From positions 930,001 to 994,000 of the forward strand of contig OOIN01000004.1 in assembly GCA_900323505.1 (NCBI GenBank): a stretch of 64,000 nucleotides of DNA, in the 5' to 3' direction. This document shows, one piece after another, positions 41,654-52,704 of this stretch (within the stretch, counting starts at the first letter, position 1; each line of letters opens with the position of its first letter). Under the pieces are notes generated by a model, which worked only from the letters and a program-made list of their open reading frames with translations, searched no databases and was not told where the DNA came from. The DNA is from Ustilago trichophora. Taxonomy: Eukaryota; Basidiomycota; Ustilaginomycetes; Ustilaginales; Ustilaginaceae. The translations under genes and the position numbers were made by a program.

Positions 41654-42448
41654 AATGGCAGACTACGAGCACCGAGGCCGAGAGGTCAACGCAAGCTTGT
41701 GACGAAATAGTTGGAGCAGGCTCGGTTCGGTTTGCAACTGCAGAAGTAACGTTTGGCAGCCTATTTTTGTGGGACCTCTGTCGAGATGTAAACTGTTGGT
41801 CAAAAGGTCAGACTTTATGAGATGAGTCTTCTGTCGGAAGGTGTGTCGAACGACTGCCTTTAGCTATGCTGGAAAGCTCGGCGATGGCTCTTCTGTCGAA
41901 TCAGCCAACCAGGATATAGCAATGGACTGTGACCTAATGGTGATCTAAGAGCGGTAGAAACAGAAAGTAGGAGGTTGGGGGAATAGGAGATAGTCGGGTT
42001 AGAAGGGAGGATGGTGCAAAAAGGAATGAGCTATAGCAGAGTGTGTCACGATTGCGAAATGCAGTTTGGTTGGTGTTGGCTGTCACACAAGCGTACCGGA
42101 CAAGGGTGCTTAGCGGAGTCAGAGTCTCTCAGTAATTGAAATTAGGCGTGAAAGTGGCGCTGCTCTTCTGTCGAGATCGGACTGGTAAATTGTGCCCACA
42201 CATAGAGAGAGTACAGGTGCGCGCTCCCCACAGACAGCCTCACTCAGCTCCGGATGCAGCAGCTGCCGACGCTCCGAGCGACTTTTTCAAATGCCTAGAT
42301 CGGAATCGGCCCAGAGGAGGGAGCAGCATCGGGAGATATGCATTTTGGACACTTTGCACACGACGCAGGGACCCTTTCAACCACGTTTGACAGCTTGATC
42401 TTGACCACCACCACCAACCTCACCTTGACCTTACGGCAGTACGTCAAG
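41654..42448. promoter_or_regulatory. Divergent region between the ABCD transporter and TFIIE-beta genes
   Basis: 795 bases between outward-facing starts. No ORF or RNA recognised; no obvious peroxisome-proliferation or TATA motif. Confidence 0.4.
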
Positions 42449-43313
42449 ATGAGTAGGGAACCAACTCAAGTCTATAGTCAGCCTGCCAACACAGGCTCGG
42501 GCATCCACGAGAACACCCAGCTCGCATCGGCGATCGATGCCCTCAAACATCATGCCAACCCCGTCCGCTTGGAAGATTTCGCCCTCTCTCAGGGTCTCCC
42601 TGCGCTTCTCAACCCGAATAGCGGGCTGTTTGCTCGATTCAAGTCGCATGATCGGGTCATGTACGATGCCAAAACGGATCTATGGATGTACAAGCCGGAT
42701 TACGACCTCAGAACGCCCGCTGATTTGGTGGCGCTCTTGAAGGAGCGGTATTTGAACCCAGGTGGGAATGGAGCAAGGAATCAAAGTGCTGCAGGAATGA
42801 GACTGGCAGAGCTGCGCGAGAGCTATCCTGCAGCGAGGGACGCCATCGAGGAGCTGAGCAAGGTAGAGCCAAAGGAAGATAGAGAGGTGTTGGTTCTCAG
42901 AGGTCAAAGGGACGGAGCGATCAAGCAGGTATTTTGGAATCCGCTTAGAGGGAACGAGGCTAAAGGTGTCGATGACGGTACGTCTTTCACCAACGACCCC
43001 CATCCGTTCAATCCATACTAGTGCTTTCTGACTGACCTTTCTTCTCTGATCGTATCCCTGGGCTGGATCAACAGAATTCAAAGACCTCTGGCATGAACTT
43101 AAAGTACCAGACTTGGTCGACCTTCCCAAGGAACTCGAACGCGAAGGTCTCTCCACCACCGACATGCTCGATGCTCCCATCTCAGCCGCCCAACTCGCGG
43201 CCAACGCAAAGAACAAGAAAAAGAAGAAAGGCGCCGGCGCTCGCCGCTTCAAACTGCAAAACACTCACTTGGAAGGTGTCGATCTGTCTCAAGACTTTGT
43301 CAAACCATCCTAA
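42449..43313 (+). CDS. TFA2: Transcription initiation factor TFIIE subunit beta
   Basis: Two exons, 42449-42977 and 43075-43313, with a 97-base GTACGT..CAG intron; 529+239 bases give 255 aa. Residues about 25-110 form the winged helix (VRLEDFALSQGL, then YDAKTDLWMYKPDYDLRTPADLVALL). The splice joins GVDDEFKDLWHELKVPD, matching the DEEF-K-LW segment of TFIIE-beta, which confirms the intron. A Lys-rich stretch KNKKKKKGAGARR at about 218-230 and a C-terminal helix region follow. With TFIIE-alpha it recruits TFIIH to RNA polymerase II preinitiation complexes. The frame is open 111 bases upstream; ATG 42449 (caagATGagt) is chosen. Confidence 0.9.
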
Positions 43314-43921
43314 CCAGTCCCATTCACCTGGCTCAAAGCCATATCTAGCATACAGTAACAGCAAAACGTTCGGTCGTGGTCCATGTGTATTTGTATCTTT
43401 CATGTCTGGTTTTCGCAATCGTTCTGTTTTCCGTCAGAGATTCAGGCAATCGGTGTGTGGGATTGATGCGGCAAAAGGTGGTCAGATTTTTTTTGTAGGA
43501 AGGGGCAGGTGATGAGCTTGATGTCAGATGACCTTTTGGCGATTTCAAGCTCCAGACAAAGGCGTGGAGTGTATAGAGATGGCCGAATTATTGCACTCAC
43601 TTGTGCATGCCCACCGTTCCTTACACGAAACCTTCCTGAAGTCGTCACAGTCTCTACAAATGCACTCGCACCCAGGTCTCGTTTCACTCCGAATCACCGC
43701 CATCATTGCTATAGAGCAGTTGCAAAATCAGCATCACGCATCGATCTGAATCGCACAGTGTCAAGCGTATTGATCTAAAAATTCGTATTTGTACGTGTGC
43801 AACGCAAACAGACAACACCAACGCTATGCAGCAGCATGATCTCTCGGTTTTGAGTCCAGGCAATTACGTCTTGCTCCATTTCTTCTGCTGAAGCAGCTTT
43901 TAGACGGTGATGGTGAATCGT
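43314..43921. other. Convergent region between TFIIE-beta and ATP16 genes
   Basis: 608 bases of presumed 3' UTR sequence; no gene seen. Confidence 0.5.
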
Positions 43922-45003
43922 TTACGAGCGGCCAAGGGCGGCCTGGAGAGCGGTGTAGACCTCGATCTCGATCTCTGCCTCAGCCTTGGCTTCTGCGCTG
44001 GAGCTGGAGCTGGCGACACGCTGGGCCTCGCTGAGTGCCGAGCGGACGGCCTCGGCGGAGAAGTTCTCCAGAGGGTATGCCTCAATGGCGTTGACAACGA
44101 GCTTGTTGTTGGGGTGGACGGTAGCAAAGCCACCAGAGACAAACCACTTCTTGGTGCCGGACGATTCGACAACCTCGAGCACACCGGGACGAAGCTCCTC
44201 AACGGCGGGAACGTGCGAAGCGAGGATACCCATGTCTCCTGTGGACGAGGCGATGTTGACCTGGGTGACCTCGGTCGAGTTGTAGATGGCCTATTAGCAT
44301 CAGAAACGGGTGATAGAAAAGTGTCAGTGTTCTGTTTCGAGCGCCAGTGTTGAGGGGATCATGAGAGGCAGTGATGTTGGCGTTCGGCTGGGTTGAGATG
44401 CATGGCGGTCAATTGTCGGAATATCCGTGCTGAATCAAAGATCAAAACAGCATCGACCCTCTTCATCGCGACTGCAGGTGGATCGTTGATTGTCGCTGGT
44501 CTGGCAAACCTTCTATTCTCCTATCTCCACTACCTGAGTGTATGTCGTTGCGACCTGGCTGGGCTTATCTGCTGACGCTGGAAACAGCGTGTCTTTGACG
44601 ATACTATTTTGTTCTTTCTCCATGGCTTTACATGCCTTTTCTATGGGAGCATTCAGCTATGCCTCGGTGTCGATGGCTGAGTGTAATGTGTGTCCAACTC
44701 GAAATGCCGTCATAGCTGCAAAACAGTTCCTAGTCTGCAGCCATATAGATTCTTCCTGTTACTGATTGCTGTTGCGTGCTTTTCTGTGGCTGATTTGTAG
44801 ATGGACAGGTTGCATTGGTTGGAAAGTGCGAAAGCCGAACGTGGCGCATTGATAATGATTCTTACCTCGTGAGGAAGGATGAAGCTGAGCTTCAACTTGT
44901 CGCTGACGGCCTCAGCGTAGCCACGGCGGGCGCCGAGCTGGGAGAGAGGGCTGGGAGCCTTGGTGGCTCGGAGAGCAGATCGAAGAGCGGCACGAGCGAT
45001 CAT
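43922..45003 (-). CDS. ATP16: F1F0-ATP synthase subunit delta, mitochondrial
   Basis: Two exons, 44866-45003 (46 codons) and 43922-44290 (123 codons with stop), giving 168 aa. Exon 1 supplies a mitochondrial presequence (MIARAALRSALRATKAP) and KLKLSFILPHE. Exon 2 continues AIYNSTEVTQVNIASSTGDM and GILASHVPAVEELRPGV, the beta-sandwich of the F1 delta (bacterial epsilon) subunit, then a C-terminal Ala/Glu helical hairpin. It is part of the rotor stalk linking F1 to the c-ring. The intron (44291-44865, GTAAGA..TAG) is 575 bases, several times longer than others here; a second hidden intron cannot be excluded, but the protein junction is continuous. Confidence 0.92.
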
Positions 45004-45681
45004 TTTGGTGGATATGTGAGGAGGATGGTGGTGGTAATGGCAACGACGACGACGACGATGATGATGATGAGCAGCAATTAGCGTTGCGCGAAGGAATCTC
45101 AACAGCAACAGAATTGACCTCTCTGACTTTCTCGCACGCCAATTTCCAGGCGAGCAGCTGCTGCTGCCCCTGCTGCTGCTTGGCTTGAGCGACGAAACGA
45201 ACGACCGATTCTTCTGGTTCGCCCTGCCCTTTCTTTGCCTCGTTGGGGGACAAGAGGGTTAAAGGGGCGAGGGCGAGTCGAAATTCAACTCTCTTGCACT
45301 TCGGATTTTGGATTCAAAATCTAACTCAACCTTGAATTTCATCTGCTCGAAAATCGATTTCAATCCTGCAGCTACTATTTTGGCATTTGGGCTCAAGTCC
45401 AAAGTCCAAAGTCCAATTTCAACACTGCGAGGGCAACTGAGAAAAAGAGAGAGAGGATCCGATCAGCTCCTCCCCTCTGAAGCTAGACACGTCGGAGCCA
45501 TCCGGTCGGCTGCTGTACCGTGCGAAATAAGCGGTTGTACCTCAAGTCATGCTTCAAGCATCAGACCTCTCACAATACGCTCACTCTGTTTAAGGTCTCA
45601 AAGGACGCTGTTGCTGGTATTGTCTTCTATGTATTGCAGACATGATTGGTCTGATACTATACTGTACAGTGCGAATCTCTT
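45004..45681. other. Spacer between the ATP16 start and the long unknown gene
   Basis: 678 bases holding the ATP16 promoter. A CAA/TCCAAAG-type repeat lies at about 45394-45416 and TACTGTACAGT at 45660-45670. No ORF of interest. Confidence 0.45.
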
Positions 45682-48600
45682 CTAGGGCGTCCACCAGCAC
45701 TTGGTGTGTGCCGTGCTCTGCTGCCCAGCCAGCATGCGCAGGATGTCGCTCCCTTTACTCACGTCGCCGGGGAGTTGCTCTACAGACACCTTGGCTTCCC
45801 TTTCCAATACCGCAGCTTTGATGCGACTCACAAACTCTGAAGCCTCCTGAGGGGTACGTGCAATGTCAACTCTGGCCTCATCCCGCATCCATGAAGCTAC
45901 CTCGGCCGCACCCAACACATCTCCCAGAGCCAGATACGTCTCGATCAAGCGGCGGAACAGGTCGGCGGGCAGCACGTTGGGCACGCGTATGGCCCACTGC
46001 TGCATCACACCGTCCGTCCGTGCGGCTTCTACAATTTCGCCATCGTCGCCGGGTTCCTCTGTTGGGTTTGGGGAAGATTCTGAGGCAGTGGGTAGCGTTG
46101 CCGCCGCTGCTGAACTCATCTGCGCCTGATTCCATCGACGCCGACTACCTCTGAAGCCGTGCGTCAACATCTCGTCCAGCTCGGCAGAAACGAGTTCGCC
46201 GTTGCTCGCGTTGCCCGACTTCCATAGCGCCAGACTTTGGCGATAGTCGTCGCCCGTGTCGAAAAATTTGGTCCATCGCAGCATGTGGACAATCGAGTCG
46301 AGCGATGCGATCAACTGCAGACGTCTTTCATCCTGGCCACGCTCCCTGGCTGATCGGCCAGGTACGCCAGAGCACTCGTTGCCTGTAGACATGGCCGTGG
46401 CTGACGGTAGCTTCGAAGAAAAGAGTTTAACTTGGACGATGGCGTCCAAAGCCCGGTGAACCGTTCGCAGGTTCACCACCTCCTTGGTTCGAGCGCTTAT
46501 TTTCATCAGATGAGTCGCTGCTTGCACGAGCTGCAGACGCTCTTTTGGTGGGACAGGCTTGGTCTTGGGTGCTGGAGCCTCTCGACTGATGGGACCCGAG
46601 GCAAACTCCCCTTCAAGGACAGCACGACGCTGCGTCGATCGGCTCAGAAGTCGTTGGGCCAAGTTTTCGAGCAAAGCCGGGTCTGCGATCCATCCGTTCT
46701 GGAGCATGCGGTGGATCGTCACTCTCACCTTATTCGGCGAGACATCCTGCAAGAAGGCGGCACGGAGGGAGGCGGCGTATCCCAGACGCGAGGAGATGCC
46801 CACAGCTTTGCTAAATTCGTACAGCCTGTCTGCCAGATCGATGCGGCGCTGTGCAATAGCTCTAGCGATCAGCATCGAAGTGAGCGCGGGTGTAGGTTTC
46901 ATCGGTGCTAGCTTGGGAACCTTCTCGACCACAGCAGTGTCCTCATCCTTGGTTGCTTCTGCCCTTGGGGCAATAGCCTCGGGAATAGAGCAATGCTGGA
47001 TGAATAAATTGACGGCTTTGTCGGCGTCATGCTCCACAAGTCCGCCTAGCAGAACCGAGATGTCCACCTGGTCAGGAACCTGTCGAAGGAAGCTGATCTT
47101 GGCTAGCGCGTCAAAGGCACCAGGCACATCCTTAGCAATGAAACAAGCTTGCGCTAGGGCAGTGAGTCTGTAGTGGCTCCAGTCGATCGGTGCGCATGCC
47201 TGCTTGAAGACATCGATCACGAATCTGGCCTTCTTGAGCCGGTCAGGTAGTACTTTTGAGTTGCGTGGTGCTTCATTCGTTGAGCGCTCTGAACCTGATG
47301 CTGATGGCCCATGCTCAGTCTTCCCTGACGGCTGCCGACAGATACCTCGGACGAGAGCGATCAGGCATTCGGTCGACATGGACACATGTCGATCCGTACC
47401 GTGCATCAGTCGGATCTGGCGTTCGATGAGAGGATCCGCAACCTGAACCGCGCCGGCCCTACGCAGGGTGACGGGGTCGGCAGAGTCAGCATCGATGTCG
47501 TAGCGCCATTGACTCCAATACTGAAAGAGCTCAAAGGCCTCCTGCACGAGTCCTACATCCGCAAAAAGCGCGATGAGTCGCGACCTCTGCACACCCCGGA
47601 ATCGCAAGTTGAGCTGGCCTACAACCAACTCAGTCAAGGGAAGAAGACGAAGCGCACGAAGGAGGGCAATGATGGTGATCTTTTGTCCATCAGCCAGAAG
47701 CTGTCGCATGAGGGTGAGGAAAGTGTCGGTGTCCGTCATCAGGCCGTCACGCGCCAAAAAGTGCCTGTAGACGATAGGCAAGCCTGAATTGGATGCAAAA
47801 GTTGTCTTGGCTTGGGCAAACTGGGCGAACATTTCGGTGGCCGAGCGAAGGCCGCCCTGTGTGCGAGCAGTGTCGCAAAACTCTTGTAGATCACTTTCTG
47901 GCAGCATCGCGACAAGGCGTTGATCGCATCGCTGCAGGGCAAATACGGCCTCCATGAGGCAAGACTTGTCGTTCTGCCCGATGAGATGCAGAAAGACGCT
48001 GCGAATGCTGCGAAGGGGCACGTCTAGCAAGGACGGCATCTTGCAACCAAGTCGAGTCTGACTGGAGTCCATCAGGTCAAGTCGGAAGCTTGCGATGAGG
48101 CTTTCGAGCGCCTTGCGATATTGTACGCCTCCCTTGGGCCTCTGAGCCATCAGGCTCTTCATGGCAATCAAACGAAGAGATACGTCCATGCAGATTTGCT
48201 GGAGCTCCGTGTCGGATGGACGACCTTGTCCATCTTCGGTTTCGGATGAAAACAACGCCTCTAGCTCCTTCAGGTACTTCTTTCCATCGTGAATCGCGTC
48301 ATCCACCAGCTCCTGTGCCAGTGCGTTGGTGTCGCGCAGTCCACGGACGACATCGAGTGCAGCTCCGAAGTCGCGTAAGTTGGGCTGAAGATAGTACGCA
48401 ATGAGCTGGGCTCCCTCGCGAGCCGTCGGAAAGTCAGGTGTGTGCGCCTCGAGATGAGCACGCAGAGCGTGCAAAATAGGAGCGAGCTCGGGGCTGTGCA
48501 GGTGCACTGCGAGCTTGACTAGGCGCCGTGTTTCGCCGACAGGAAAGCTGGACGGTAGAAGGATAGCTGAGCCTTCTGTGAGAGACGATGCTTCACCAGA

Positions 48601-49614
48601 TCCTGATGCGGCATCTTCGTTGACTGCAGTGCCATTTACCGTAGATTGGCGCAACTGGACGAGATCGTCCAGCATGAGCATGAAGACGTTGAGGGCAGCG
48701 CCATCGTGAAGTAGAAACTCGCCTCGAGTGCACCGGACAAGGATTTCTCTTAGAAGCTTGTACCGCTTCTCTGTTCCGGAGGAGATCTGGAAGTGGCCGG
48801 ACCTTGCCTTGGTGTTGGACGTGTCTGAGCCGACGAGGTCCTCAAGGATCAGGGCAAGGATGCTTCCCAGGCCATCCTTGCCGGCGAACTTGATGAGAGA
48901 ATAGATGTCTAGGTAGGACAGGGCTGCCAAGCTTTGTGGATCGCTCTCTCGCAGAGCAAGATAAGCATCGATACGACGAAAACCTTCGGGTAATTGTGAT
49001 TCGATTTGTAAGAAAGTATCTCTATCGGGCGCAGTAAGGTAGTCGAACAATAGACTGGCGGGGATGTCGGGTCGAGATCTGGCTTTTGATTGATTGGCGG
49101 TCCACTGTGTTGCAAGAGCGCTGTCTGGTGGATGTAAGGGTGAGCTCCGAATGCCGTTGTAGTGCTGAGCTTGGTTGAATGTTGTCGATGAGACATCTGG
49201 CATGTCGCAGACTGAGTCTCCTAAATTCGGTGCCGGCTGATTTGACCGAGATCCTTGAGATTCCGGTGTAGGGACAGCGACAGGTCGGAGACGCTTGACT
49301 TTTGCGTGAGTGAAGGGTGGGTCGTGCAGTATCGACTCGATACCGTGTTGATCAACGGAGACAGCTACATGTGGCGGATTGATCTGGCTTCTCTTGCTGC
49401 TCGAGGAAGAGGAGAAGCATCGGATGCGGATCGAAGCGTCTGCTCTTGCTTGCTGTTGTGGTGCTGTCAGACGTAAATGTGGGGGTTGCCATGTGCGATA
49501 TGAACATTCCGCAAAAGGGGCGACGGACGGAGATGACGTCGCTTTAGATGGCGCACGAGCAGCGGATGATCTGATCGCCGAGCCGCCTGGGCCCAGGCAT
49601 CGAGGGCCAATCAT
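45682..49614 (-). CDS. Very large unknown protein, probably mitochondrial
   Basis: About 1310 aa, intronless. The N-terminus (MIGPRCLGPGGSAIRSSAAR, with RCFSSSSSSKRS later) resembles a mitochondrial presequence. The rest is helix-rich with regularly spaced Leu/Ala/Arg, resembling helical-repeat RNA-binding proteins such as PPR proteins, but no individual PPR unit is certain. The frame is open to 49947; the ATG at 49612-49614 is chosen because the presequence begins there and a TATATA element lies about 45 bases upstream (49656-49663, minus strand). If the longer form is used the protein has 1421 aa. A role in mitochondrial gene expression is inference only. Confidence 0.6.
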   Translation of the reverse strand: MIGPRCLGPGGSAIRSSAARAPSKATSSPSVAPFAECSYRTWQPPHLRLTAPQQQARADASIRIRCFSSSSSSKRSQINPPHVAVSVDQHGIESILHDPPFTHAKVKRLRPVAVPTPESQGSRSNQPAPNLGDSVCDMPDVSSTTFNQAQHYNGIRSSPLHPPDSALATQWTANQSKARSRPDIPASLLFDYLTAPDRDTFLQIESQLPEGFRRIDAYLALRESDPQSLAALSYLDIYSLIKFAGKDGLGSILALILEDLVGSDTSNTKARSGHFQISSGTEKRYKLLREILVRCTRGEFLLHDGAALNVFMLMLDDLVQLRQSTVNGTAVNEDAASGSGEASSLTEGSAILLPSSFPVGETRRLVKLAVHLHSPELAPILHALRAHLEAHTPDFPTAREGAQLIAYYLQPNLRDFGAALDVVRGLRDTNALAQELVDDAIHDGKKYLKELEALFSSETEDGQGRPSDTELQQICMDVSLRLIAMKSLMAQRPKGGVQYRKALESLIASFRLDLMDSSQTRLGCKMPSLLDVPLRSIRSVFLHLIGQNDKSCLMEAVFALQRCDQRLVAMLPESDLQEFCDTARTQGGLRSATEMFAQFAQAKTTFASNSGLPIVYRHFLARDGLMTDTDTFLTLMRQLLADGQKITIIALLRALRLLPLTELVVGQLNLRFRGVQRSRLIALFADVGLVQEAFELFQYWSQWRYDIDADSADPVTLRRAGAVQVADPLIERQIRLMHGTDRHVSMSTECLIALVRGICRQPSGKTEHGPSASGSERSTNEAPRNSKVLPDRLKKARFVIDVFKQACAPIDWSHYRLTALAQACFIAKDVPGAFDALAKISFLRQVPDQVDISVLLGGLVEHDADKAVNLFIQHCSIPEAIAPRAEATKDEDTAVVEKVPKLAPMKPTPALTSMLIARAIAQRRIDLADRLYEFSKAVGISSRLGYAASLRAAFLQDVSPNKVRVTIHRMLQNGWIADPALLENLAQRLLSRSTQRRAVLEGEFASGPISREAPAPKTKPVPPKERLQLVQAATHLMKISARTKEVVNLRTVHRALDAIVQVKLFSSKLPSATAMSTGNECSGVPGRSARERGQDERRLQLIASLDSIVHMLRWTKFFDTGDDYRQSLALWKSGNASNGELVSAELDEMLTHGFRGSRRRWNQAQMSSAAAATLPTASESSPNPTEEPGDDGEIVEAARTDGVMQQWAIRVPNVLPADLFRRLIETYLALGDVLGAAEVASWMRDEARVDIARTPQEASEFVSRIKAAVLEREAKVSVEQLPGDVSKGSDILRMLAGQQSTAHTKCWWTP

Positions 49615-49947
49615 ACCATCACCCGTGCCACTTTGCTTGCCACCGCCATGTGAGAAGTGTATATAGAATATGCTCCCAGTAGGTAGCCTGACAATTCTAT
49701 TCCGAGCTATGCGGCCGGATGCACCGTTGAGATGAGTATTCTGGCTGTATGCTGCTGCGCAGGGGAAAGTAGTCAAGTCGCCGTAGGAGATTGCCGGATC
49801 GAGAGATGCGAGGTAGGAACTCGTCGTGATGAGGGTGGTCTGAAATGGTCGGATATGGTCCAGACCTCGTAGAGTGTCCAAATGTCGGCCGAAGAAGGGT
49901 GTGATGGCTGGATCGAGCTGGTATGATGAGGTGAAGGAGATAGCCAA

Positions 49948-50443
49948 AGTCGAATAGCTCAGTTATGACGGTGTGACTTCTCGGAACACTAAGAATATGT
50001 CAATTGTCCAAAAAATCAAAAAATGGGCAAAGCACACACGAGCAAATCGCCACCTTTGGAAAGTCTCATCGCTGTCTGCTGCCTTGGTATTTTTTGCAGC
50101 TTGATTTCTTCCGAACGAGCCTCTTTTTTTTGTTTTTTTTTGTTTTTTTTTTTTTTTTGTGGCATAGATGTGGGAGGAACGCGGAGTGGCAGCCATTGGT
50201 CAGCAGAGCACAGCGTACAACGTCGCTGAACCCTGTCGAGTCTGCTTTGCTAAAAACTCCACACGTTGTGAGCATCATCAAGCTAACATTGCTGCCGATC
50301 TTCCAATCCGTTGCAATTGGGCTCTCTACAAGCTTCTTTCAAAGAACGGCACAGACTGTCATGTTCGTACAGGGGTTTGATTGCGCACGAGTCGGTTAGT
50401 GTTACAGAGGGGCAGCAGCGAACGAACGTGGCGAATAATTGCA
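49948..50443. other. Region between the long unknown gene and PFD5, with interrupted T-run
   Basis: Holds T-runs broken by single G bases at about 50125-50158. No gene recognised; short ORFs here are low complexity. It is also the likely 5' leader of the long gene if the longer start is used. Confidence 0.45.
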
Positions 50444-51453
50444 CTATGCTGCTGTCGCCTGTCCAGCGCCTCGGGTCTGCGCTGACGCTGCTGCTTGCTG
50501 TTCGGCTCTCGCTTTCTGCTCCCGTCAAGGTGCATGTCAGAACAAGTCTTTGCGTCAGTGGTATGTTGCCAGGAGGCGGGACATCTGCAACAACGGGAGT
50601 ACTCACCATCCGGATCATCTCGACAGTGGTCTGCAAATTTTCCTGCTGTCGGAGCACGGTCTCTTGTAGCTGTTCCAGGTTTTTTGTGAGGAACTCGACT
50701 TTTTCTTGATACATTTTAGTAGCGTCGGCCGTTGACTGAAGAGTTGGACGCCAGATGTCAATTCACCGTGGAGCATGTGCAAACTCGGGATGTCAGTTGA
50801 TGCGCTGCTCCGTCGGTTTGTTCGAAAACAACACTCAGATCAGTGCGAGGCGCTCACCTTTTCCACAAAGTATCCGGTGCCGACGTCAACGATCACATTC
50901 TCCAGATCCGAAAGCTTGCCAGGAACGTAGAGCGACGATGTCAATGGGATCAACGTGGTCTTGTCTGCAATCACAAGATGTGCCGTGGACGAAGTGTCAT
51001 TGAGTGGATGGCCTGCCGTCAGTAAACAGGACTCGCCTTGACAGCATTTGTTGCCGTTGTCGAGCGATGGTCGACGTCGTTGTCTACGCACCTTTGTTTT
51101 CTGGCTTGACGGTAGCAACGCTCTCAATGCAACTCTTGAACTTGGCCTGTGCTGCTTTCAGTTGTCCAAACGAAGAGGTAAGGTGCTGTACTTCTGTTTC
51201 GAGCTGCTTCTTGACCTCGAGAAGCTTCAGATGCAACAGAAAGTCATGACCAGTGATGTGAGGAGCAAAATATGAGTCAGTCTTGAGTTTCAAGCTGCGC
51301 TCGCAGCACCAGCATCGCACCAGCATCGCACCAGCATCGCACCAGCATCGCACCAGCATCGCACCAGCATCGCACCAGCATCGCACCATGGGACTACCTT
51401 ACCTGTTGGACGTCCAAGGACATAAGGTCCACCTGTTGACCCCTTGAACCCAT
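50444..51453 (-). CDS. PFD5: Prefoldin subunit 5 (alpha-type)
   Basis: Five exons reconstructed on the minus strand: 51403-51453, 51092-51224, 50858-50964, 50607-50735, 50444-50515, all GT-AG, total 492 bases = 163 aa with matching phases. The protein begins [17 protein letters not shown], has the first coiled-coil helix ([15 protein letters not shown]), the central beta-hairpin [20 protein letters not shown] and [13 protein letters not shown], then the second helix ([20 protein letters not shown]) and an Ala/Gln tail. This is the alpha-prefoldin plan; VPLTSSxYVPGK and DVGTGYxVEK are diagnostic for subunit 5. Prefoldin hands nascent actin and tubulin to the CCT chaperonin. Yeast name Gim5. 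Intron 1 contains a minisatellite. The second acceptor (GAAG before 51224) lacks the usual pyrimidine. Confidence 0.9.
51306..51390. repeat. PFD5: 11-bp minisatellite in PFD5 intron 1
   Basis: Seven exact tandem copies of GCACCAGCATC from 51306 to 51382 followed by a partial copy. It lies inside the first intron of PFD5 and enlarges it to 178 bases. Confidence 0.92.
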
Positions 51454-51882
51454 GATGCAGTCGTTGTGATGCTTGAGAGACCGCTGCAGGAATGTCGTAT
51501 GTATTCCGATATATGAATACGATTTGCAGCCCCTAGCAAGTGAATGTGTGGTGCGTTGATGTAGCTGGTTGTTATGTGCGTGTAGCAGTTGTGATGGCAA
51601 TCGACGATGTTGATGTTGGTCGCGCGTGCGTGATCTTCTTGGGACTGTTGATCCCTCCACCCAGCTTCACATGCGCCCCAGCTCTAAATTGACAGACGGC
51701 GAATTTTTAGAATGAACCCTTTTTTCGTTCCGAAATTTTGGTGGCTGCCATGCTTCCTTGTTGGACCATCTATCCCTCACTTGCTAACCATCACATTCAA
51801 CATCGCGGAAAAAACAGCATCTACCAGACTCTCACATTACTATTACAACTACTCGGAACAGCTTCACCCCACTACAAGCAAG
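51454..51882. promoter_or_regulatory. Divergent promoter between PFD5 and the small basic protein gene
   Basis: 429 bases between outward-facing starts. No specific factor site is recognised. Confidence 0.4.
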
Positions 51883-52308
51883 ATGGGCAAGTCATCCAAG
51901 TTCTACAAGAAGCCCTCGCTAAAGGAGAAGCAGGCAGCACAGGGCAAGATGCGCTCCTCCGCCTCGTCTTCAACAACAGCAGCTGCACCCGTATTCAAGC
52001 AGGTCGTCAAAAAGACTGCTCTTACCGGCAAGGCGCTCGAGAAGAGGCAGGTCTTGGAGCAGAAATCGCGTCAGAAGGAGGAAGCCACCCGTGCAGCTAA
52101 ACCAGTCTTCCGCCAATCTGGTGTCACACCAGTCGCAACAGCCTCTCGCAATGCGGTGGAGGAAGAGGAAGAATATGACGATGAAATGGCTGACGATGGT
52201 ACGGAGCAGATCAAGAGACGTCCACGCAATCGTCAGAGGAAGGACTGGGGTCCCATGCCGAAGGAGATGGGTATCGACTATCTGAAGCAGTGGGACAACC
52301 GTTCCTGA
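51883..52308 (+). CDS. Small basic/acidic protein of unknown function, 141 aa
   Basis: ATG at 51883 in a good context (agcaagATGggc), intronless. The N-terminus is Lys/Ser-rich (MGKSSKFYKKPSLKEKQ), the middle is a charged helix rich in Lys, Gln and Glu, an acidic run EEEEEYDDEMADD lies near 93-105, and the C-terminus KDWGPMPKEMGIDYLKQWD looks conserved. Composition suggests a nuclear or nucleolar protein. No family is recognised. The frame is open upstream to 51712, but that part is Leu/Pro-rich UTR-like sequence. Confidence 0.65.
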   Translation: MGKSSKFYKKPSLKEKQAAQGKMRSSASSSTTAAAPVFKQVVKKTALTGKALEKRQVLEQKSRQKEEATRAAKPVFRQSGVTPVATASRNAVEEEEEYDDEMADDGTEQIKRRPRNRQRKDWGPMPKEMGIDYLKQWDNRS

Positions 52309-52704
52309 GCGCGTCAGCACCATGCCGCCTCTTTGAATATTCGAACCGAACCAGTCAGAGCGAGCCGTTTGCTGTCAAGATGCCCATCGAAAGCCCCGAC
52401 TCTATACCCGGCAAATACTGTCTCTTCACTAACTGCTCCACAGGTCTGCATCAATCGAAAGCCTCCAGCGCAGGCTCTCTTCTCTTTGCTTTGCTTCGTT
52501 CAGCTGTACATGTATCAGTACGTCAAATTGTAACACCACTATCAGCCCCATTCGGACATGGTTGAATCAGAGACTATTCTATTACTCGCTCTTCCGACAG
52601 GATGATTATACACCCCCGCAGAATCATGACAGCCTCGCTTGGCCTAAATCAAGAGTGTCAAAGGCTTGTCTGTTGCTGACAATTCTCATGCAGTTCAAAG
52701 CGGC
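52309..52704. other. Convergent region before the 3-hydroxyacyl-CoA dehydrogenase gene
   Basis: 396 bases of presumed 3' UTRs; nothing recognised. Confidence 0.5.
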
